A stretch of DNA of 47,937 nucleotides, taken from the NCBI GenBank assembly GCA_964464625.1, contig CAYXKD010000011.1, positions 1 through 47,937 on the forward strand, in the 5' to 3' direction. The notes under the pieces were generated by a model. It did no database searches. It saw only the letters and a list, made by a program, of their open reading frames with translations, and was not told the DNA's origin. Positions 1-8,633 of this stretch are shown here, in pieces. A program made the position numbers and the translations under genes. The stretch is from JAAZIN01 sp964464625. GTDB taxonomy: Bacteria > Bacillota > Dethiobacteria > DTU022. Numbering within the stretch: position 1 is the first letter of the stretch; the number at the start of each line of letters is the position of its first letter.

Positions 1-55
1 GAACCCCCAACCTGCTGATTACAAATCAGCTGCTCTGCCGTTGAGCTACGTCGGC
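1..55 (-). tRNA. tRNA-Thr (anticodon TGT), 3' part cut off by window edge
   Basis: Read on the minus strand, the sequence starts with acceptor GCCGACG at position 55. It continues with a D arm (GTAGCTCAACGGCAGAGCAG), then an anticodon arm with stem GCTGA/TCAGC and loop TTTGTAA, giving anticodon TGT (threonine ACA codons). The start of the T arm (GGGGGTTC) lies at the window edge, so about 20 nt of the T arm and acceptor are missing. A good promoter lies just upstream on the same strand. Confidence 0.9.
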
Positions 56-86
56 AGAATAAGCGCCGCCCCGCAGGGCAATTAAT

Positions 87-115
87 AGTATAAACTAATT
101 TAAAATCCTCGTCAA
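87..115 (-). promoter_or_regulatory. sigma-70-type promoter of tRNA-Thr
   Basis: On the minus strand, TTGACG (115-110) and TATACT (92-87) are separated by 17 bp. The -10 box lies about 30 nt upstream of the mature tRNA 5' end at 55, which fits a short 5' leader. Confidence 0.7.
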
Positions 116-204
116 CCCAATAATACAGCAGTATCTACCCGATCGTCTCATCGCAAAAAAGGAGGGCTGGAGAGTCTGAAGATCAATAAATCAGGGGGTT
201 GAAT

Positions 205-1188
205 ATGTTTGCCAGCTTTACTGCCATATTTGAAGCGCTTGATGCCATAGAAAAAGAGCTTGGTGAGCCCATCAGTATGGCAAAGCGCGATAAATTGATC
301 GAAACGATTCTCTCTCTTCGCAAGACAATGGATCAATGTGTACAGCAGTGGTTGAAATTTGAAGAACGCGTCACTGAAATTGAAGAGCGTTTTGAACTGG
401 CGTTGCCTGACACGCTGCCGCCGGGGTTCCTTGAAGATCTCGAAAGCTGCAGCAGCGGCACTGAAATGGAGAGCGCCGTCCCGGCGCTTCTTTCGGAAAA
501 GATGGGCTCTGTACCCGAACAGGAGGAGAAAAAGTATCATGAAAGGCCTATCAGTGAAATTGCGGTTAACGCTTTCCGCCGCGGTCTCGGCTTCTGGGAG
601 CTGGCCATGCTCCGGGAGGCTGTAGATGAATTTAAAAAGGTGGTGGAAGATGATCCAGATCTGGTAATGGGGCATATCTGTCTTGGTCTTTCCAGCGCAC
701 AGCTTGGCAAGGTCGAGGAAGCCTTTCGAGAGCTCAAGCTGGTCCTGGCGCTGGACCAAAACAATCTTATCCGGGCACTTGCCCTGAATACTCTTGGGAT
801 AATCCTTACACAGAAGGAAGATTATTCACAGGCAGAGCATTACTTCAAGCGGGCTGTCGCCGAAGATCCCGAGCTTAAAGAAGGGTGGTTCAACCTGGGA
901 GCAACACATTACAACCGGCAGTGCTATGGTGAAGCACTCCTGGCATTTGAGAGAGCTTCTGAACTGGCCGGGGAAGACTGGGAAATAGCGCTGTACCTGG
1001 GCCGCTCCTATGGCTACCTGGGTCAGCATAAAGAGGCGGTCAAAGCGCTGAAGCGCGCTTTTCACTGCAATCCCAAGGAGCCCCTCATAGCCTTTGAACT
1101 GGGTGTGCTCTACCGGTTGCTGGGGCAGAGCAGCCGCGCCCGGTGCTATTTCCATACCACCCGAAAGCTGATGGAGCAGAAAAAATAG
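205..1188 (+). CDS. TPR-repeat protein
   Basis: Protein of about 327 residues with no signal peptide or membrane segment. The first ~90 residues are charged and helical. From about residue 125 to the end it carries tetratricopeptide repeats, with the recurring pattern of small residues at fixed spacing (A..LG..., A...F..A....P), for example FNLGATHYNRQCYGEALLAF. TPR proteins are protein-protein scaffolds; the partner cannot be told from context. ATG 205 is preferred because AGGGGG ends 6 nt upstream. The in-frame TTG at 199 directly abuts that G run and is unlikely. Stand-alone gene before mtnP. Confidence 0.8.
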   Translation: MFASFTAIFEALDAIEKELGEPISMAKRDKLIETILSLRKTMDQCVQQWLKFEERVTEIEERFELALPDTLPPGFLEDLESCSSGTEMESAVPALLSEKMGSVPEQEEKKYHERPISEIAVNAFRRGLGFWELAMLREAVDEFKKVVEDDPDLVMGHICLGLSSAQLGKVEEAFRELKLVLALDQNNLIRALALNTLGIILTQKEDYSQAEHYFKRAVAEDPELKEGWFNLGATHYNRQCYGEALLAFERASELAGEDWEIALYLGRSYGYLGQHKEAVKALKRAFHCNPKEPLIAFELGVLYRLLGQSSRARCYFHTTRKLMEQKK

Positions 1189-1301
1189 GGTTTCTTTCCG
1201 CATAGAGGATGTGCAGGATTAAACTACTTTTTCACGAAGATCATAACTATTACATATATATCATCACCGGATGTTCTCAGCACGGGGAGGAGCCTGCCAG
1301 G

Positions 1302-2108
1302 GTGAAAAAGAAGAAACAGATGAAGATTGCCATTATCGGGGGGACGGGCCTTTACGAAAATCCCTATCTGGAAGAAGCCAGAGAGATAATTGTGGAAACA
1401 GCCTACGGCGCGGCATTGCTCTGCAGCGGCTGCTACAGGGGAAAAGAGATTTATTTTCTGGCCCGCCATGGCCGCCGTCACGGGGTCCCGCCGCACATGG
1501 TCAATTACCGGGCCAATATCGCTGCGCTCAAAGATCTGGAGATTGATGCCGTTATCTCTACAGCGGCGGTTGGCTCCATGCGCCAGGGGATGCCGCCGGG
1601 CAGCCGGGTGGTGATCGACCAGTTTATCGATTTTACGAAGAGCCGTCCTTCAACTTTTCACGATAAGGGCGGCGATGAAGTGGTCCATATAGATATGACA
1701 GTTCCCTACTGCCCCGAGATTCGCAAGGCCATTCTGAGAGCCGGTGAGAAGCTGAAAGAGCCGCTCATTGACGGGGGATGTTATGTTTGTACTGAAGGGC
1801 CTCGTTTTGAAACCCCGGCGGAGATAAAAATGCTGGCTCATTGGGGTTCCGACCTGGTGGGAATGACAAACGTGCCCGAAGTGGTTCTGGCGCGGGAGGC
1901 GGGACTCTGCTATGCTACCATTGCGCTGGTTTCCAATTTTGCCGCCGGCATCTCTGCTGAACCGCTGAGCCATCAGGATGTTCTTGAAGAGATGGCGCGG
2001 GGTAAGGATTCACTGGACCGTCTGATCATGAAGGCTGCTGCGGAAATTGATCTCAACAGGTCTTGCAGCTGCTCTTTGTGCGGCGGGCCCTGGCCGCCCG
2101 CGCGGTAA
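1302..2108 (+). CDS. mtnP: 5'-methylthioadenosine/methylthioinosine phosphorylase
   Basis: Purine nucleoside phosphorylase family 2. Visible motifs are GGTGLY near the N-terminus, RHGRRHGVPPHMVNYRANI (phosphate and ribose site), CTEGPRFETPAEI and GMTNVPEVVLARE. The enzyme cleaves 5'-methylthioadenosine or methylthioinosine with phosphate to give the base and methylthioribose-1-phosphate, salvaging the by-product of polyamine and SAM chemistry. A deaminase for the same nucleosides follows, so the order may be deamination and then phosphorolysis of methylthioinosine, as known in some bacteria and methanogens. GTG 1302 is chosen because GGGGAGGAG lies 9 nt upstream; ATG 1320 is the alternative. 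The last ~12 residues, rich in Arg, Cys and Pro, look family-atypical. Confidence 0.85.
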   Translation: MKKKKQMKIAIIGGTGLYENPYLEEAREIIVETAYGAALLCSGCYRGKEIYFLARHGRRHGVPPHMVNYRANIAALKDLEIDAVISTAAVGSMRQGMPPGSRVVIDQFIDFTKSRPSTFHDKGGDEVVHIDMTVPYCPEIRKAILRAGEKLKEPLIDGGCYVCTEGPRFETPAEIKMLAHWGSDLVGMTNVPEVVLAREAGLCYATIALVSNFAAGISAEPLSHQDVLEEMARGKDSLDRLIMKAAAEIDLNRSCSCSLCGGPWPPAR

Positions 2109-2261
2109 GTAAGCGGAGCACAAAGGCTCCTGACCCTTTACATAAAATAATTTATAAAAAGATGTTCCTGTTAACCCGGTGCGGGGTTGGTACAGTTTTT
2201 GACAGGGTGCCCTTCACGCCGGTATCGTCGGTATACTTTTTTATGAAGGGAGAATTTGAAA

Positions 2262-3575
2262 ATGGACAAGATCCTTTTTTCCGGCGCCTGCATCGTCACC
2301 ATGGATGAAGAGAGGCCCGCCAGTTTTTGGGGGGATCTGCTCATCGAAGGCGATCGCATTGCCGCTGTCAGTGAAAAAAAAGGCACTATAGAGAAAAGCA
2401 GGGCGGAACGGGTAATTGACGGCCGCGACCTGCTGCTCATGCCCGGGATGGTCAATACACATGGACATGCTGCAATGACCCTGTTGCGGGGTTATGCCGA
2501 TGACCTGCCGCTGCAGGAGTGGCTGGAGAAAAAGATCTGGCCTGTAGAGGAAAATCTTGATGGAGATGATATTTACTGGGGGACGCTGCTGGCCATAGCT
2601 GAAATGCTTAAAGGCGGCACCACTACTTTTACCGATATGTATTTTTTCATGGATCGTGCCGCTGAAGCAGCGGCAGAAAGCAAGATACGCGCGGTCCTTT
2701 CGCGAGGCCTTATCGGCATGGACAACGGGGGGGATATGGCGTTACAGGAGGCGGTTTCTTTTCAGCGAAACTGGCACGGCGCCGCATCGGGGCGCATTAG
2801 CGTCAACTACGGGCCGCATGCGCCCTATACCTGCTCGCCTGATTTCCTGCGCAGGGTGATGGATGAGGCTGATAAGACGGAGAGTGCGCTGCAGATTCAT
2901 ATTGCCGAGACGGCGCGCGAAGTGGCCGATTGCCGGCGTGATTACGGCTGCACACCTGTGGAACACCTTTACCGGCTGGGTCTTTTTGAAAGGCGCATTA
3001 TTGCCGCTCACTGTGTCCATCTTGATGATGAGGATATTAGAATCCTGGCGGAAAAGAAAGTGGGGGTGGCCCACAATCCAGGCAGCAACCTGAAACTTGG
3101 CAGCGGGATTGCTCCTGTATCGCGGCTTCTGGATGCCGGGATCACCGTGGGGCTGGGGACGGACGGCGCGTCAAGCAACAACAACCTGGATATGCTGGAA
3201 GAGATGCGGCTGGCGGCGCTGCTGGCCAAGGGAAGCACCATGTCGCCCACACTGATTCCGGCACGGGAGGCGCTGCAGATGGCTACTGTTAAAGGGGCCG
3301 ATTTATTGGGCCTCGACGGTCTAGGGGTATTGAAAGAGGGCTTCAAGGCGGATCTTGCCGCCCTGAATCTGAGAACAGCGCAGGCGACGCCGTTTTTTGA
3401 ACCGGCCTCTTATGTGGTTTACGCTGCGACGGCTTCTCACACCCGTTTTGTCATTGTTGACGGCGAAATTCTTCTCGATGAGGGACGCCTCACCGGGATT
3501 GATGAAGAGAGGGTTATTGCAGAATGCACTCGCCGTGCGGAGAGACTTACCGGAAGGAATCTGGGCAGGGCATAG
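2262..3575 (+). CDS. mtaD: 5'-methylthioadenosine/S-adenosylhomocysteine deaminase
   Basis: Amidohydrolase-superfamily deaminase of about 437 residues, full length for the MtaD/DadD family. Metal and catalytic motifs are in order: HxH in NTHGHAAMTLLRGYADDLPL, IHIAET (third His), AAHCVHLDDEDI (fourth His) and GLGTDGASSNN (Asp). It removes the 6-amino group from methylthioadenosine, S-adenosylhomocysteine or 5'-deoxyadenosine; exact preference cannot be read from sequence. ATG 2262 has AGGGAG 9 nt upstream. It lies about 150 bp after mtnP and 2 bp before surE, which suggests a nucleoside salvage group. Confidence 0.88.
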   Translation: MDKILFSGACIVTMDEERPASFWGDLLIEGDRIAAVSEKKGTIEKSRAERVIDGRDLLLMPGMVNTHGHAAMTLLRGYADDLPLQEWLEKKIWPVEENLDGDDIYWGTLLAIAEMLKGGTTTFTDMYFFMDRAAEAAAESKIRAVLSRGLIGMDNGGDMALQEAVSFQRNWHGAASGRISVNYGPHAPYTCSPDFLRRVMDEADKTESALQIHIAETAREVADCRRDYGCTPVEHLYRLGLFERRIIAAHCVHLDDEDIRILAEKKVGVAHNPGSNLKLGSGIAPVSRLLDAGITVGLGTDGASSNNNLDMLEEMRLAALLAKGSTMSPTLIPAREALQMATVKGADLLGLDGLGVLKEGFKADLAALNLRTAQATPFFEPASYVVYAATASHTRFVIVDGEILLDEGRLTGIDEERVIAECTRRAERLTGRNLGRA

Positions 3576-3577
3576 AG

Positions 3578-4369
3578 ATGACAGTAAACCTTTTAATCAC
3601 CAATGATGACGGTATCTATGCCGAGGGGATCCAGCTATTGAGCCAGGTCCTTTTTGAAAGCGGCCAATACAATTTAACAATTGTCGCTCCAGATCACGAG
3701 CGCAGCGCTGTGGGCCATGCCATTACCATGCACCGGCCGCTGCGGGTGGAGCAGGCGCACTTTCTTCACAACCCCGCACTGACCGGCTGGGCGGTAAACG
3801 GTACCCCGTCGGACTGTGTCAAGCTCGCTGTGGAGGCGCTGCTTGAAGAGAAGCCCGCTCTGATCATTTCAGGGATCAACCGCGGCAGTAATCTGGGCAC
3901 CGATGTGCTCTATTCGGGCACTGTCTCCGCAGCGGTGGAGGGGATCATCCTGGGCGTTCCTTCGGTGGCGGTCTCCCTTACCGGGGGGGGAAAGAGCGAG
4001 GAATTTACCTTTGCCGCTGAATTTATTCGCGATCTGCTTCCTCATCTTCTTGCGGAGGAACTGCCTGCGGGAACACTGCTGAATATTAATGTCCCTCCCT
4101 GCAGCGGTGAGATCCATGGTGTCAGGGTCACCCGCCTGGGCACAAGGCGTTACCGCAACAGTTTTGACCGGCGCACAGACCCCCGGGGCATGATCTATTA
4201 CTGGCTTGCCGGAGAGCTGATTGAGGGCGAAGAAGAAGAAAACAGCGATGTGCAGGCCCTTCGCGACGGTTTTATCTCAGTCACCCCCGTGCACTTCAAC
4301 CTCACTAATGACGCGATCATACCCGAGCTTACCAGGATGGTAGACCGCATCAAGCTGAGCATTCGCTAG
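3578..4369 (+). CDS. surE: 5'/3'-nucleotidase SurE
   Basis: SurE survival-protein family, about 263 residues. The N-terminal NDDG metal-binding motif lies at residues 9-12. It is followed by APDHERSAVGHAIT, GTPSDCVKLA and SGINRGSNLGTDVLYSGTVS, all characteristic of the family. The enzyme is a divalent-metal-dependent nucleoside monophosphatase. ATG 3578 lies 2 nt after the mtaD stop with GGCAGGG upstream, so the two genes are probably co-translated. A longer in-frame reading from 3524 overlaps mtaD and has no family similarity. Confidence 0.93.
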   Translation: MTVNLLITNDDGIYAEGIQLLSQVLFESGQYNLTIVAPDHERSAVGHAITMHRPLRVEQAHFLHNPALTGWAVNGTPSDCVKLAVEALLEEKPALIISGINRGSNLGTDVLYSGTVSAAVEGIILGVPSVAVSLTGGGKSEEFTFAAEFIRDLLPHLLAEELPAGTLLNINVPPCSGEIHGVRVTRLGTRRYRNSFDRRTDPRGMIYYWLAGELIEGEEEENSDVQALRDGFISVTPVHFNLTNDAIIPELTRMVDRIKLSIR

Positions 4370-4433
4370 AACAGTTCATTTTCTATGTTAGTTTTCCAGT
4401 TGCTCTGAGAATACATTGTACAGGGGTGATTTA

Positions 4434-5861
4434 ATGTCTCTGTTAGAGATAGAAGGCACAAATTGCTACCGGATCCGGCGCCGGGACAGGATGCGCGTGG
4501 ATGTGGTGGTCTACCTGAATAAGGCGCTGAAGCGCTTTTTTGACGGAGATGAAGCGCTTCAGCAGCTGGCCGATGCTGCAGCGCTGCCAGGTGTGGTGGA
4601 TCCGGTAGTGGGCATGCCCGATATCCATACCGGTTTCGGGCTGCCCATTGGAGGGGTCATGGCTATGGATGCATCTGACGGTGTTGTCTCCGCCGGTGCT
4701 GTGGGCATGGATATAAATTGTGGTGTAAGGCTTTTACGCACCAACCTGGAGGCACAATCTCTGGATAAGCCTCTGCTGCGCAGTCTTATTAATGCCATTG
4801 TGAAGCGGGTCCCTACCGGTGTGGGGGGCAAAAGCCGTCAGGCCAACCAGGTCCGTAAAAATTTCTCAAGATACCTTGTTGAAGGGGTCCCTTTCTTAAT
4901 TGAGAGCGGTATGGGACGGCCTGGAGATCTGGAATGCATTGAAGAAAGAGGCGCCATGGCGGGGGCCGATCCGGCAGCAGTCAGTTCCGAGGCGAAGTCG
5001 CGTGGCGCACAGCTGTCAACCATAGGCGGGGGAAACCATTTTATCGAACTGGGCAGAGTGGACCGGGTCTTCGACAAAGCGGCAGCAAAGATACTAGGTC
5101 TGGCCGAAGGGCAGCTTACAGTAATGATCCATACAGGCAGCCGCGGTTTTGGCCACCAGATATGCACCGACTTTACGTCGCTTATGCTGAAAACGGCAGC
5201 CAGGATGAAGCTGGAGATACCCAACAAAGGGCTTGCAGCTGTTCCCATCAAATCTGCCGAGGGGCAGCGCTACCTTGCAGCAATGGCCTGTGCCGTAAAT
5301 TTTGCTTTTTGCAACCGCCAGTGGATTACCCACGATGTCCGCCAGGCTTTCAGCGAAGTGCTCGGCGGAGATGACAGCGATTATGATCTGGGCCTTGTTT
5401 ACGATGTGGCTCACAATATCGCCAAATTCGAGGAAGTGCGGGGCAGGAGGCTGCTCATTCACCGGAAAGGCGCCACCAGGGCGCTGCCTCCCGGCCATCC
5501 CATCAACCCTCCGCTATACCGGAAACTGGGTCATCCGGCCCTCGTTCCCGGCAGCATGGGGACGGCCTCCTATGTGATCGTAGCCGGACCGAAAGTGGAG
5601 CGCACTTTCTATTCTGTAAACCACGGTGCCGGACGTGTACTATCCAGAGGTGCTGCGAGGCGTGAAATCGGGGTGGAGGAAATGCGGAAATCTATGGGCG
5701 AAGTAATGCTCCTGGGCCGCGATTACCGGGCTTACCTTGATGAAGCACCGCAGGCATACAAGGATATCGAGGCAGTAATTGATACGTTTACCGAAATCGA
5801 TTTTACACGGCGGGTGGCGCGCTTGCTGCCAGTTGCCGTGATCAAGGGGCGCAGCCGCTAA
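4434..5861 (+). CDS. rtcB: RtcB-family RNA ligase
   Basis: About 475 residues, full length for RtcB. The conserved blocks are present: GMPDIHTGFGLPIGG, GMDINCGVR (metal-binding Cys), GGGNHFIEL, HTGSRGFGH, and near the C-terminus VNHGAGRVLSRGAA, which carries the histidine that is guanylylated in the family. RtcB joins RNA 2',3'-cyclic phosphate or 3'-phosphate ends to 5'-OH ends using GTP and Mn2+, in RNA repair or tRNA splicing. ATG 4434 is preceded by AGGGGTGAT. No archease or RNA cyclase gene is adjacent. Confidence 0.92.
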   Translation: MSLLEIEGTNCYRIRRRDRMRVDVVVYLNKALKRFFDGDEALQQLADAAALPGVVDPVVGMPDIHTGFGLPIGGVMAMDASDGVVSAGAVGMDINCGVRLLRTNLEAQSLDKPLLRSLINAIVKRVPTGVGGKSRQANQVRKNFSRYLVEGVPFLIESGMGRPGDLECIEERGAMAGADPAAVSSEAKSRGAQLSTIGGGNHFIELGRVDRVFDKAAAKILGLAEGQLTVMIHTGSRGFGHQICTDFTSLMLKTAARMKLEIPNKGLAAVPIKSAEGQRYLAAMACAVNFAFCNRQWITHDVRQAFSEVLGGDDSDYDLGLVYDVAHNIAKFEEVRGRRLLIHRKGATRALPPGHPINPPLYRKLGHPALVPGSMGTASYVIVAGPKVERTFYSVNHGAGRVLSRGAARREIGVEEMRKSMGEVMLLGRDYRAYLDEAPQAYKDIEAVIDTFTEIDFTRRVARLLPVAVIKGRSR

Positions 5862-5883
5862 AGCTGAACACTGCAACTGCATA

Positions 5884-5939
5884 GCCTGCCTCCCCCGGGC
5901 ATATAGATGGAGGAGGTTTCATGATGGAAGGAGGCAGGC
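5884..5939 (+). repeat. inverted repeat able to hide the ribosome binding site of the 5944 gene
   Basis: GCCTGCCTCC (5884-5893) is perfectly complementary to GGAGGCAGGC (5930-5939). The right arm includes the AGGAGG that serves the ATG at 5944. If the transcript folds here, the ribosome site would be masked. The loop of 36 nt contains a second ribosome site, GGAGGAGG at 5909-5916. Confidence 0.5.
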
Positions 5940-5947
5940 CCCCATGA
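5921..5947 (+). CDS. possible 8-residue leader peptide
   Basis: A micro-ORF (MMEGGRPP) starts at ATG 5921, or at the next codon 5924, behind GGAGGAGG at 5909-5916. Its TGA stop overlaps the ATG of the next gene as ATGA. Ribosomes translating it would disrupt the right arm of the inverted repeat and deliver ribosomes to the downstream start, a typical coupling arrangement. The sequence shows only the geometry; expression is inferred. Confidence 0.35.
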   Translation: MMEGGRPP

Positions 5948-6609
5948 AGAGGACAGCCCCGGCAAAAAAACAGGCCGGGTTGATGATGGCTTGCATTGCG
6001 TTAACGGTGCTCCTCTTTTATTCCATTACCCTGATCCTGCCGGCAAAATGCTCTCAAGGCACGAAACTGCTGGAGAAAACGCTTGATGTTATGGAGCAAA
6101 TTGAGAGCTATAATCTGATCATTTTAGAGAAAGCGCCCGGTTACGAACTGTCATTCCGGGGCAGGGTGGAAAAAAGCGAAATGCTGAGCGGAATGCTGCC
6201 CGACTATGGACTTGAGGTATTGTCCAAAGAAAGTCTGCTCCTTGTAAAACAGGAGGGAGCGTCGGAATGGGATAAGGCTGAAAAACTGGGACTCCAGGGA
6301 TTGGCCGGTTTTATAATTAATCCACTGGAGCTGTTGCAGGATCAGAAAGGCTGCTTTGGCGGCGCCATTATGGGGGAGACAGTCGTTATTGGAGAAAACC
6401 TCTGTCAAACCGTATATTTTACAGTTCCTGACCGGGAGGAACTTGTGCGACAGCTCTTTCCCCGGGTAGATTGTGATGCCGTTGATGAAGTGATTATCGG
6501 CGCCGCTGTTGAGGAAGAGGGGAGCATTCTTAGACAGCTGCGCCTGCTAGTCGAATTCGGCGAAATCAGCAATAAAAAAATCGAGCGGTGCTACTACATC
6601 GAGCCCTGA
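5944..6609 (+). CDS. membrane-anchored protein of unknown function
   Basis: 221 residues. A basic N-terminus (MKRTAPAKKQ) precedes one hydrophobic segment at about residues 12-34, so the rest is probably outside the cell, held by an uncleaved anchor. The exterior part alternates short charged and hydrophobic stretches (LEKTLDVMEQIESYNLIILE), loosely like outer-leaflet lipid- or polymer-binding domains of sporulation and lipoprotein-carrier-like proteins, but I do not recognise a family. ATG 5944 has AGGAGG 9 nt upstream. It follows rtcB by about 80 bp and may be under leader-peptide or hairpin control. Confidence 0.65.
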   Translation: MKRTAPAKKQAGLMMACIALTVLLFYSITLILPAKCSQGTKLLEKTLDVMEQIESYNLIILEKAPGYELSFRGRVEKSEMLSGMLPDYGLEVLSKESLLLVKQEGASEWDKAEKLGLQGLAGFIINPLELLQDQKGCFGGAIMGETVVIGENLCQTVYFTVPDREELVRQLFPRVDCDAVDEVIIGAAVEEEGSILRQLRLLVEFGEISNKKIERCYYIEP

Positions 6610-6809
6610 CGATAGCGCTGCATGGATAAGGAGAGGGCAGCAGCACAGATTGGTAAAGGCCTTTGTTTGAAAGACTGTTCTTAGGTATTGATATCTCTGG
6701 ATTCTTCTCTTACCGCCATTCTACACAGGAAATGTATTGCTTCTGATATACTCCCGTCAACATTATGCTGATTGATCATATTATGGTACAGATAAACAGA
6801 AAGGGGGCT

Positions 6810-7223
6810 ATGACTATTTCTGTTGACTGCTTCTGTTTTGTGATCATGACATTGTCGGCAAACCCGCTGCTGCAAGAAATTTACGAAGAGATCATCAAGC
6901 CGGTGGTGGAAGATTTTAATTTCCGCTGTGAACGGGTCGATGAGCAGGAATTTAACGGCAGCATCAGGGATCGCATTCTCAAAAATATTCGTGAAGCCCG
7001 CTTTATTATCGCCGATGTTACTGAAGCCCGGCCAAACTGCTACTATGAACTTGGCGTGGCGCATGCCCTGGAAAAAGAGGTGGTCCATCTGGCCAATTCA
7101 GCAAAAGATATTCATTTTGATGTGAAGGATTTCAATTTTATCATATACCGTGACAGCCGCGATCTGGAAAGCAAATTGCGCCGCCGTATCAGGGGCACCA
7201 TCCTGGGTAAAAGGGGGAGCTAG
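6810..7223 (+). CDS. TIR/nucleoside 2-deoxyribosyltransferase-like domain protein
   Basis: About 137 residues forming a single small alpha/beta domain. FVIMTLSANP at the start, then RVDEQEFNGSIRDRILKNIR, ARFIIADVTEARPNCYYELG and VAHALEKEVVHL match the layout of nucleoside 2-deoxyribosyltransferase-like and TIR-like proteins, in which the NxxYELG glutamate is the catalytic nucleophile. Such domains act on nucleosides or NAD, or serve as nucleotide sensors; the substrate is not evident. Start choice is uncertain: ATG 6810 has AAGGGGG only 2 nt upstream, and an earlier ATG at 6765 lies in frame. No effector partner gene is adjacent. Confidence 0.65.
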   Translation: MTISVDCFCFVIMTLSANPLLQEIYEEIIKPVVEDFNFRCERVDEQEFNGSIRDRILKNIREARFIIADVTEARPNCYYELGVAHALEKEVVHLANSAKDIHFDVKDFNFIIYRDSRDLESKLRRRIRGTILGKRGS

Positions 7224-7346
7224 GCGGCTGATGTGGTGAAAAAGCGGCGCAGGATGTTGTCGTCGTAATGGTAGAAAAGCGGGCAGCACTGGATTGAAAG
7301 GGGGAGGCTCTGAAAAGCTGTCGTGAATGCATGGATCAGGAAGTGT

Positions 7347-7925
7347 TCACCCTTTCCTGCGATTTGATATTTTTGGGTGTTTAATTGTTTTTGATATATT
7401 GATGATAAACAGAACCAGGAGAAGCAGTAGAAGGATAACCAGCAGCGGAACAGCTACAGAAAGAAACCCCATCAACCAGCTCCAGAATGTTTCCAGAAGA
7501 GAGACTGCCGGATTGGCGGCGCCGCCCGTAATTGCTGTTGAACTGTTGTGAACTGCGGCACTGGCTGCCTTTCCGGCAATGGCTGAACCGCCTCCGGCGA
7601 TAACGGCAACAGCCCATCCGAAATAAGGACCCGCCTCGTAGAAGACGGAGGCGGTAACAAGCATACCGGCAATCACTGCAGCCGGTGCGCTGACCGCAGT
7701 GAGAATATTGTCCACGTAGGGAACAAAGTAAGCGATGATTTCAATGGCAGTGGCGGTGGCAAAAGCGATCAATGCAGGGTAGGATGAAATCCAGGAAAAG
7801 GTAGGCGACAGCTCCAGGTGGCCTGTTAAGGAAGCGATACTGACAACCAGAAAAGGAACAAATAACCTGAAACCGCACGTTGCGCTGAGCCCGATACCGA
7901 TGAGCAGACTGAGCGCTATCTCCAT
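7347..7925 (-). CDS. DUF4126 family membrane protein
   Basis: 192 residues, very hydrophobic, with about five predicted membrane segments and a glycine/alanine-rich middle (IAGGGSAIAGKAASAAVHNS). The N-terminus LLIGIGLSATCGFRLFVPF is typical of DUF4126 proteins, whose function is unknown. The start ATG at 7925 is preceded on the minus strand by AAGGGGGTG. A longer reading to 8090 lacks a ribosome site and adds non-conserved residues. It stands alone and convergent to the upstream gene. Confidence 0.75.
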   Translation of the reverse strand: MEIALSLLIGIGLSATCGFRLFVPFLVVSIASLTGHLELSPTFSWISSYPALIAFATATAIEIIAYFVPYVDNILTAVSAPAAVIAGMLVTASVFYEAGPYFGWAVAVIAGGGSAIAGKAASAAVHNSSTAITGGAANPAVSLLETFWSWLMGFLSVAVPLLVILLLLLLVLFIINISKTIKHPKISNRRKG

Positions 7926-8152
7926 CGCTGACACCCCCTTGCGTGGCTGTGCAGATATTCTACCATGTTCCGTCAAGGCAAGCCACCCTGCCCTATTGGG
8001 AGCGCAGGTGTTCGCAACTTTTCGAAAGAGGCTCCAGGCACTTAAAAACCAGTATTGAGTATCAGGGCTGTTGTTGATACAAATTTCCATATAATTATCT
8101 AGATCTTAGCGGTATTGGAACGATTCTTCTGCCGTTCTTATCGCACTCATGG

Positions 8153-8166
8153 GAGGGGCGCCCCTC
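8153..8166. repeat. 14-bp perfect palindrome
   Basis: GAGGGGCGCCCCTC is a perfect palindrome in the gap between the divergent DUF4126 and tautomerase genes. It could be an operator or the core of a transcript hairpin; no T run follows it. Confidence 0.35.
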
Positions 8167-8276
8167 TGGAGGGCCAGAGAAAATCGGGCCAGGCCGGGTT
8201 TTAAATCAAAGGAGATACCATTCACTATCGAGAAGAGTAATTAAAGAAAAAGGAAACCACGAAAGGAGGCGAGGGG

Positions 8277-8462
8277 ATGCCCACAATATTTTTTTACGGA
8301 CCCAGGCTGGACCGGGATAAGAAGGTCGAATTGATCCGTAATTTTACCAAAGCAGCCAGTGAAGCCACAGGTATAGGGGAAGAGGCTTTTGTAGTCTACC
8401 TGCAGGAGACCGCCCGGGATCAGGTTGGAGTAGGCGGTAAACTGCTTGAAGACCGCCTTTAG
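8277..8462 (+). CDS. 4-oxalocrotonate tautomerase family protein
   Basis: 61 residues, the usual size of this family. After removal of the start Met the N-terminal residue is Pro (MPTIFFYG), the catalytic general base of 4-oxalocrotonate tautomerases. The helix region LDRDKKVELIRNFTKAASEA also fits. These enzymes interconvert enol and keto forms; the substrate is unknown. A strong ribosome site GAAAGGAGGCGAGGGG precedes the ATG. Single gene upstream of nth. Confidence 0.8.
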   Translation: MPTIFFYGPRLDRDKKVELIRNFTKAASEATGIGEEAFVVYLQETARDQVGVGGKLLEDRL

Positions 8463-8633
8463 CCCTGGGGAAGGGGTTTCCCGGCAGTGGGAAAAGGCAG
8501 CCTGATGCTGCTCTGTTGCAGCCATAGGACCTGCTTTCCGGCAGAAATAGAGCTGTCTCAAGGAGATGATGCCAGCCGTGCCTCTTGGCCAACACTACTT
8601 TACCGAAAAATTTGCGGAGCTTATAATGGAGAT

